Source: JAJFTV01 sp036825755 (GTDB taxonomy: Bacteria; Chloroflexota; Anaerolineae; Anaerolineales; Anaerolineaceae). From it: a stretch of DNA of 9,499 nt. This document shows, one piece after another, positions 5,727 to 9,499 of the stretch. The stretch spans positions 1 to 9,499 of the forward strand of contig DAISXR010000119.1 in assembly GCA_036825755.1 (NCBI GenBank), written 5' to 3'. Made by a program: the position numbers and the translations under genes. Under the pieces are notes generated by a model. It saw nothing but the letters and a program-made list of their open reading frames with translations, searched no databases and was not told the origin of the DNA. How positions within the stretch are numbered: the stretch's first letter is position 1; the number at the start of each line of letters is the position of its first letter.

Positions 5727-6818
5727 ATGAAGAGCGCCGATCTGGAAGTGATCATCCCGTTTCAGGCAGCCTACGCGCTGTTGAAGGATGCCGCCGAACG
5801 CGACCGAACTACCGCGCGCCGTACAGCGCTGACAGAACTATTGTGGCATGAACGTTATCTCAGCCGAGAGAATCTGATGGAGAGGGTGGGGCAGCGTCTG
5901 GGCGCCGGCTGTTTTGGCGAATCAGCCTGGGAAGATACCTTCAATCGCGATATGCAGGCTGTCAAAGAGGCGTTTGAAAGCTGCAGCGGCGGATTGGCCT
6001 TCTCGCGTACAAAAGGGATGGCCGGTTATTATCTGCGCGGAGAGGGGCGTCTGCACGCACAGGTGGAACAGGCGATTGCGCATAGCATTGCGCAGGTGGA
6101 TACCCGCCAGTTGCTCATTTACCGTTCCCTGGGCGTGGTTCAGCGGGTGAGGCAGGCTTTGCGTATCACAGACCAGGATCGCTGGGAAAAACGATATGTC
6201 CGGGGCAGGCGGGATCCCTGTGCGGAGAATCTCACGACAGCGCAGTTTCTAAAAACCGTGATCCAGGCGCTGAAGGATGCCGGGCTGGTATACGCTTTGG
6301 GAGGTACAGCCGCGGCCTGGGTATGGGGTGAGCCGCGCCCGCTGCAGGTTCTGGAGGTCTGGCTCATGCCCTCAGGTGAACGGATGGAGAAACTGGCAGA
6401 GTGTTTGAAAACAGCGGGCTTTGTACTTAGTGGAATGGCCGGGCTGCAAAATGAGGCACGGAACCGCAGGCTGGCGCGGGTGCAGGCGCTGCTGCCGGAC
6501 GCAGATCTGCGGGTTGAGTTCACCATCCCGCCGGATGGGGATGAGTTTTTCTTCCAGGGGCTGCGTTCAGCCGTGCAGGTGGACTACGGACGTGAGATTG
6601 GCTCCGTTTACATTTTGTCCGGCGAGGTTGTGATTCTTCAATCACTGCTGGAGTACAACCTTAAGCACAGTGAAGAGTCGCTGCGCCGGATTGCCGCGGT
6701 GGTTTTGCATCAACAAGCGAAACTGGATTCGGCGTTTATCAGCACGCAGGCACAGCAGAAAGGCTGGCAACGCATCTGGGAAGGCGTTCTGCAGCATATC
6801 AAGCACTCAAAAACTTGA
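5727..6818 (+). CDS. uncharacterised winged-helix / degenerate nucleotidyltransferase-like protein
   Basis: Soluble protein of 363 residues. Residues 30-106 look like a winged-helix domain: a helix ARRTALTELLWHERY, a second helix SRENLMERVGQRL, an acidic-aromatic helix SAWEDTFNRDMQAVKEAF and a hairpin-like wing (LAFSRTKGMAGYYLRG). Residues about 170-325 follow the order of nucleotidyltransferase-fold proteins: helix, then YALGGTAAAWVWGEPRP (189-205), a strand LEVWL, a second strand DLRVEF (260-265) and VYILSGEVVILQSLL (294-308), resembling the 'V-sP-E-L-LK' element of minimal nucleotidyltransferases. The catalytic DxD expected after GG...RP is missing (LEV), so catalysis looks lost. The ATG at 5727 is preferred over an in-frame TTG five codons earlier, which lies next to and overlaps the promoter -10 region. 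Adjacent to a divergent permease operon, it may regulate itself and that operon. Relation to toxin-antitoxin or abortive-infection nucleotidyltransferases is possible but unproven; I do not recognise a named family. Confidence 0.7.
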   Translation: MKSADLEVIIPFQAAYALLKDAAERDRTTARRTALTELLWHERYLSRENLMERVGQRLGAGCFGESAWEDTFNRDMQAVKEAFESCSGGLAFSRTKGMAGYYLRGEGRLHAQVEQAIAHSIAQVDTRQLLIYRSLGVVQRVRQALRITDQDRWEKRYVRGRRDPCAENLTTAQFLKTVIQALKDAGLVYALGGTAAAWVWGEPRPLQVLEVWLMPSGERMEKLAECLKTAGFVLSGMAGLQNEARNRRLARVQALLPDADLRVEFTIPPDGDEFFFQGLRSAVQVDYGREIGSVYILSGEVVILQSLLEYNLKHSEESLRRIAAVVLHQQAKLDSAFISTQAQQKGWQRIWEGVLQHIKHSKT

Positions 6819-6828
6819 TGATTGGGGT

Positions 6829-6843
6829 ATTTCAGGGTGAAAT
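6829..6843. terminator. small A/T-rich hairpin after the nucleotidyltransferase-like gene
   Basis: ATTTCA (6829-6834) and TGAAAT (6838-6843) pair perfectly around GGG, starting 10 bases after the stop codon, and TTATTGATT follows. The stem is short and poor in GC, so termination would be weak. Its core TTCAGGGTGAA differs by one base from the core of the 19-bp repeats near 3470, so it could instead be a protein-binding site. Confidence 0.3.
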
Positions 6844-6853
6844 TTATTGATTA

Positions 6854-6871
6854 GTATAAGAGTTGTTATAC
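6854..6871. repeat. short inverted repeat in the gap between genes
   Basis: GTATAA (6854-6859) and TTATAC (6866-6871) are inverted around GAGTTG. It lies in the 187-base space between the stop codons of two converging genes, which otherwise shows no gene, promoter or strong terminator I can support. Confidence 0.25.
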
Positions 6872-7005
6872 AAACCTAACAATCTTCCTGACAAAGGATT
6901 GATTCTCACGCAAGTCACCCGCCCCGGATGGCGTGTAAAGCAGCTCATTTTGCGGCAGCATGCAGTGAAAGCCGGACCGCCCTTCTCACACCCATTTTTC
7001 GGTAT

Positions 7006-7356
7006 TCACCCGATGAATTTATCCAGTGAGATCTTCAGATCGCTCAGGGCGCGCTGATAATCATCGCTTTCCACCGCGTCCACCATGCAGCTTTGCAGAT
7101 GATCTTCCAGGATCACCCGTCCCACGCTGTTGATGGCTGAACGAACCGCCGCGATCTGGATGAGCACATCCGGGCAGGCGGTTTCATTTTCCACCATGCG
7201 CCGGATGGCGCGCACGTGGCCCTCGATGCGGGCCAACCGGTTGAGCACCTGCTGATGGTGTTCGTGGCGATGCCCGGCGTGTCCTCCATCCGCATGGACT
7301 GTCTCCTCCGCGTTCTCTTGATTCGGCTGTTCTACATCAAATTTCTCTTCCTTCAT
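7006..7356 (-). CDS. csoR: CsoR/RcnR-family metal-sensing repressor, CsoR-like
   Basis: All-helical tetrameric repressor of 116 residues that is released from DNA when it binds metal, usually Cu(I). The ligand set of CsoR is present with exact spacing: Cys61, His86 and Cys90 (25 and 4 residues apart, as in M. tuberculosis Cys36/His61/Cys65), within ETACPDVLIQIAAVRSAI and EDHLQSC. The core starts near residue 35 (QVLNRLARIEGHVRAIRRMV); before it lies a 34-residue extension that is acidic at first and then very histidine-rich (His21, 26, 29, 31, 33, 34). The ATG overlaps the ATPase stop codon as ATGA, and no strong ribosome site is visible, so translation is probably coupled. The gene is distal in its own target operon, which gives autoregulation through the palindrome at 9337-9357. 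Cu(I) is the best guess because of the Cys-His-Cys set; the His tail leaves Ni, Co or Zn effects open. Confidence 0.92.
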   Translation of the reverse strand: MKEEKFDVEQPNQENAEETVHADGGHAGHRHEHHQQVLNRLARIEGHVRAIRRMVENETACPDVLIQIAAVRSAINSVGRVILEDHLQSCMVDAVESDDYQRALSDLKISLDKFIG

Positions 7357-9308
7357 TGAACCCCCGTTTTGGTTTGTCTGGTTTTCTTATCATTAATCAA
7401 TCTTGCCGAGTTGGCCAGTACGGGCAGCGCGGAAGCCTCGTGCATCAGCGCCCCCAGCGCCGGGCCGATGATGCCAAACCCGCCCAACACCACCGAGAGG
7501 ACGTTCATCGACATGGAGAAAATCACGTTCTGCCGGATCACCCGCAGAGTTTTGTTTGAAAGGTCGATCATCTGCGGAATCCGTTCGATTTCATCGGCCA
7601 TCAGCCCGATATCGGCCGTCTCCATGGCTACATCCGTGCCGGTCACACCCATGGCGATGCCGATCTCCGCGGCAGCCAGCGCCGGCGCGTCATTCACCCC
7701 ATCACCCACAAAAGCCACGCGCTTTCCCTGCGCCTGCAGTTCGCGGATGATCCTCAGCTTATCCTGCGGCAGCACCCGCGCATACACCCGGTCAATCCCC
7801 AGCGCCTGTCCGATCTGCTCGGCCGTGCGTTCGTTATCGCCGGTGATCATAATCACTTCTTTCACGCCGTTCTGTTTGAGTTCCTTCACCACCTGCCGGG
7901 CTTCCGGCCGCGGGGTATCCGCCACAGCCACCAGACCGGCCAGCTTTCCATCCACCGCCACGGGCACCACGGTCTGCCCCAGTTCTTCCAGCCGCTTGAT
8001 ACGCAGATCCGCTTCTTCGGCGCAATCAACTCCCTGTTCCTGCAAAAGCACACGGCTTCCGACCACTACCTTCCGGTCATTGACCTGCGCGAATACACCG
8101 TAACCGGGCAGAATGGTAAACCCACCCGCCTCCAGCAATATCACGCCCCTTTCGCGGCTATACGCCGTGATGGAGTGCCCGATTGGGTGCTCGCTGCCCC
8201 GTTCCGCGGCCGCGGCCAGCGCCAGTATCTCATCCGCTGCCAGCCCGTTCAACGCGATGACATCCTGCACTTTGGGCTGCCCCAGCGTAAGCGTGCCGGT
8301 TTTGTCAAATGCCACCACATCAATTTTGCCGGCCTGTTCCATCACCGCCCCGGATTTCACCAGAATCCCCTTTTTGGCAGCGTTGCCGATGGCTGCCGCC
8401 ACCGCGGTGGGCGTGGCCAGCACCAGCGCGCATGGACACACCACTACCAGCACGGTGATCGAGCGCACCAGGTCGCGCGTCAGGAAAAATACCAGTGCCG
8501 CGATCCCAAACGTGACCGGTACCAGAATGCGCGCGTAGCGGTTGGCCAGCCGCTGCACGGGAGCCTGGGTCTGGCGGGCGTCTCTCACCAGTCGCACAAT
8601 CTGCCCCAGCGCCGTATCCGGGCCCAGCTTTCTCACCTCAATCTCCAGCATACCCACCTCGTTGAGCGTGCCGGCGTACACCTCATCCCCCTGCCCCTTC
8701 TCCACCGGCATGGATTCGCCGGTGATGGCCGCCTGGTTCACGGATCCGCTGCCGAGCAGCACACAGCCGTCTACCCCAATGCGTTCGCCGCTGCGCACCA
8801 CCGCCCGGTCCCCCACCCTGGCGTGTTCCACCGGAATGGTGAGTTCCGCCCCGTCGCGAATCACCCGCAGCGTGGGCGGGATCAGCCGGGCCAAGTCGCG
8901 CAGCGCATTATCGGCGCGAGCAACCGTCAGGTTCTCCAGCCAGTCGCCGATGGCGAACATAAACACCACCAGCGCCGCCGCGCTGTATTCACCGATCAGA
9001 ATAGCCGCGATCATGGCAACCGAAGCCATGAAGCCGGCCGTGATGTCGTGCTGGATGAAGACAGCCTTACCGGCCAGCATAAACAGCGGGATGCCGCCGA
9101 TGACAGCTGACGCAAAGTACAGCCATTTGCCCGCCGTCGTATCCCCTGCCAGCGAAACCAGAAAACCGGCCAGCAGCAACACGCCGTTCAGGAAGGCAAT
9201 AATGGTCTCTTTGGAGAGCAGGAATGAGCGATAACGTGTGAAAAAGCCTAGCCGGCTGGTATGGCAGGTTTCACAAACATCGGGAGCGGCAGTGCTGGAA
9301 AGAGTCAT
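7353..9308 (-). CDS. P1B-type heavy-metal-translocating ATPase
   Basis: Membrane pump of 651 residues that uses ATP to export a transition metal. Visible in order (numbered from the ATG at 9308): a short N-terminus with Cys12-x-x-Cys15 and no HMA metal-binding domain; four hydrophobic segments to about 122; the actuator motif TGES (196-199); a membrane CPC (291-293); the phosphorylation site DKTGTLT with Asp335; SEHP (373-375) of the nucleotide domain; GDGVND (535-540); and the final membrane pair with HEAS (623-626) and NSARL. CPC is typical of Cu, Zn/Cd and Mn pumps, whereas an HE motif in the last membrane helix recalls the Co-type (P1B-4) group, so substrate cannot be read safely; the CsoR partner favours copper. 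The ATG is chosen over a TTG two codons upstream because GAGGAA (9320-9315) touches that TTG but is 6 bases from the ATG. First gene of the operon with csoR. Confidence 0.95.
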   Translation of the reverse strand: MTLSSTAAPDVCETCHTSRLGFFTRYRSFLLSKETIIAFLNGVLLLAGFLVSLAGDTTAGKWLYFASAVIGGIPLFMLAGKAVFIQHDITAGFMASVAMIAAILIGEYSAAALVVFMFAIGDWLENLTVARADNALRDLARLIPPTLRVIRDGAELTIPVEHARVGDRAVVRSGERIGVDGCVLLGSGSVNQAAITGESMPVEKGQGDEVYAGTLNEVGMLEIEVRKLGPDTALGQIVRLVRDARQTQAPVQRLANRYARILVPVTFGIAALVFFLTRDLVRSITVLVVVCPCALVLATPTAVAAAIGNAAKKGILVKSGAVMEQAGKIDVVAFDKTGTLTLGQPKVQDVIALNGLAADEILALAAAAERGSEHPIGHSITAYSRERGVILLEAGGFTILPGYGVFAQVNDRKVVVGSRVLLQEQGVDCAEEADLRIKRLEELGQTVVPVAVDGKLAGLVAVADTPRPEARQVVKELKQNGVKEVIMITGDNERTAEQIGQALGIDRVYARVLPQDKLRIIRELQAQGKRVAFVGDGVNDAPALAAAEIGIAMGVTGTDVAMETADIGLMADEIERIPQMIDLSNKTLRVIRQNVIFSMSMNVLSVVLGGFGIIGPALGALMHEASALPVLANSARLINDKKTRQTKTGVQ

Positions 9309-9333
9309 GGTCAATTCCTCAGTTGCAGGATGA

Positions 9334-9390
9334 ATAATATCCCCCCTGGGGGGATATGACGATTCTCACCCAGGTTCAAGCGTCTGTCAA
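9334..9390 (-). promoter_or_regulatory. promoter(s) of the ATPase-csoR operon
   Basis: Two overlapping readings are possible on the minus strand. One has TCGTCA (9362-9357) and TATTAT (9339-9334) 17 bp apart, nine of twelve matches, with the CsoR-type palindrome covering the spacer. The other has a perfect TTGACA (9390-9385) and GAGAAT (9367-9362), also 17 bp apart, ten of twelve matches, which would place the palindrome at about +1 to +20. Either one can be blocked by a repressor on the palindrome. Confidence 0.65.
9337..9357. promoter_or_regulatory. CsoR-type operator palindrome
   Basis: ATATCCCCCC (9337-9346) and GGGGGGATAT (9348-9357) are perfect inverted arms around a single T. A/T ends flanking a run of C and a run of G is the known style of operators for CsoR, RcnR and FrmR repressors. 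It lies 28 bases upstream of the ATPase ATG in the promoter region of the operon that encodes a CsoR-type protein, so repressor and site match within the window. Confidence 0.88.
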
Positions 9391-9499
9391 GGGATACCGT
9401 TTTTAGTGATTTCCGAAAGTCGAAATGTGCTTCTCCTTCCCCATTGATGAACCATTCGCGTATAGGGTGAGCTGCAGTTCCAGATCAGGTGTGCTGTAT

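Noticed and set aside
6863..7057. 64-codon plus-strand frame between the two converging genes
   Set aside because: No ribosome site, no recognisable pattern, and it runs into the end of csoR on the other strand.
7369..9234. Several long plus-strand frames opposite the ATPase
   Set aside because: They are antisense to a fully motif-supported P1B ATPase and rich in Ser/Ala/Arg/Pro, as expected for shadow frames in GC-rich DNA.
9309..9314. TTG start for the ATPase
   Set aside because: The ribosome site GAGGAA directly touches this TTG; the ATG at 9308 has proper spacing.
9403..9498. Open minus-strand frames running off the right edge
   Set aside because: Two different frames are open over about 100 bases, so neither can be chosen; no motif is visible.

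Overview
The window is a stretch of a draft bacterial assembly. A run of exactly 100 Ns at 5384-5483 marks a scaffold gap, probably of unknown true size. The DNA is moderately GC-rich, with G/C-rich third codon positions in the genes and AT-rich promoter regions. No rRNA, tRNA, CRISPR or complete mobile element is visible. The protein set, the leaderless promoter architecture of two genes and the kind of short intergenic repeats present remind me of Chloroflexota (Anaerolineae-like). This is an impression, not proof: no phylogenetic marker was compared.

Left part (1-3400): a PiT-type phosphate permease (205-1194, TTG start) is followed on the same strand by a membrane-anchored Mrr/RecB-fold nuclease-like protein (1267-2013), whose TATAAT box lies only 9 bases before its ATG. 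Converging on it is cysS, cysteinyl-tRNA synthetase (3399-2020, minus strand). The cysS upstream region is shared with a flavodoxin gene (3593-4132) and holds almost four head-to-tail copies of a 19-bp unit, each with an internal CTTCA/TGAAG dyad.

Middle part (4120-6818): a minus-strand operon appears to encode a DUF318/ArsP-type permease and a small thioredoxin-fold protein with a vicinal Cys-Cys pair that resembles ArsD. The open reading frame that runs through the N gap is probably two genes: a 23-residue PadR-like regulator start, then the permease after the gap. Divergent from this operon, a consensus promoter (TTGACA-17-TATGAT) ends exactly at the ATG of a 363-residue protein. That protein has an N-terminal winged-helix-like region and a C-terminal domain resembling a nucleotidyltransferase without its catalytic aspartates. 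It is the least understood gene here and the best candidate for something undescribed.

Right part (7006-9390): a two-gene metal-resistance operon on the minus strand encodes a P1B-type metal ATPase and, overlapping it by ATGA, a CsoR-family metal-sensing repressor. A perfect 10+1+10 bp palindrome with C6/G6 arms lies in the ATPase promoter and matches the known style of CsoR/RcnR operators, so an autoregulated, metal-inducible export operon can be read directly from the DNA. The last ~110 bases hold nothing I can name.

Taken together, the region from 4120 to the end is mostly metal or metalloid export and its control. The phosphate permease, nuclease, cysS and flavodoxin look like ordinary neighbours.
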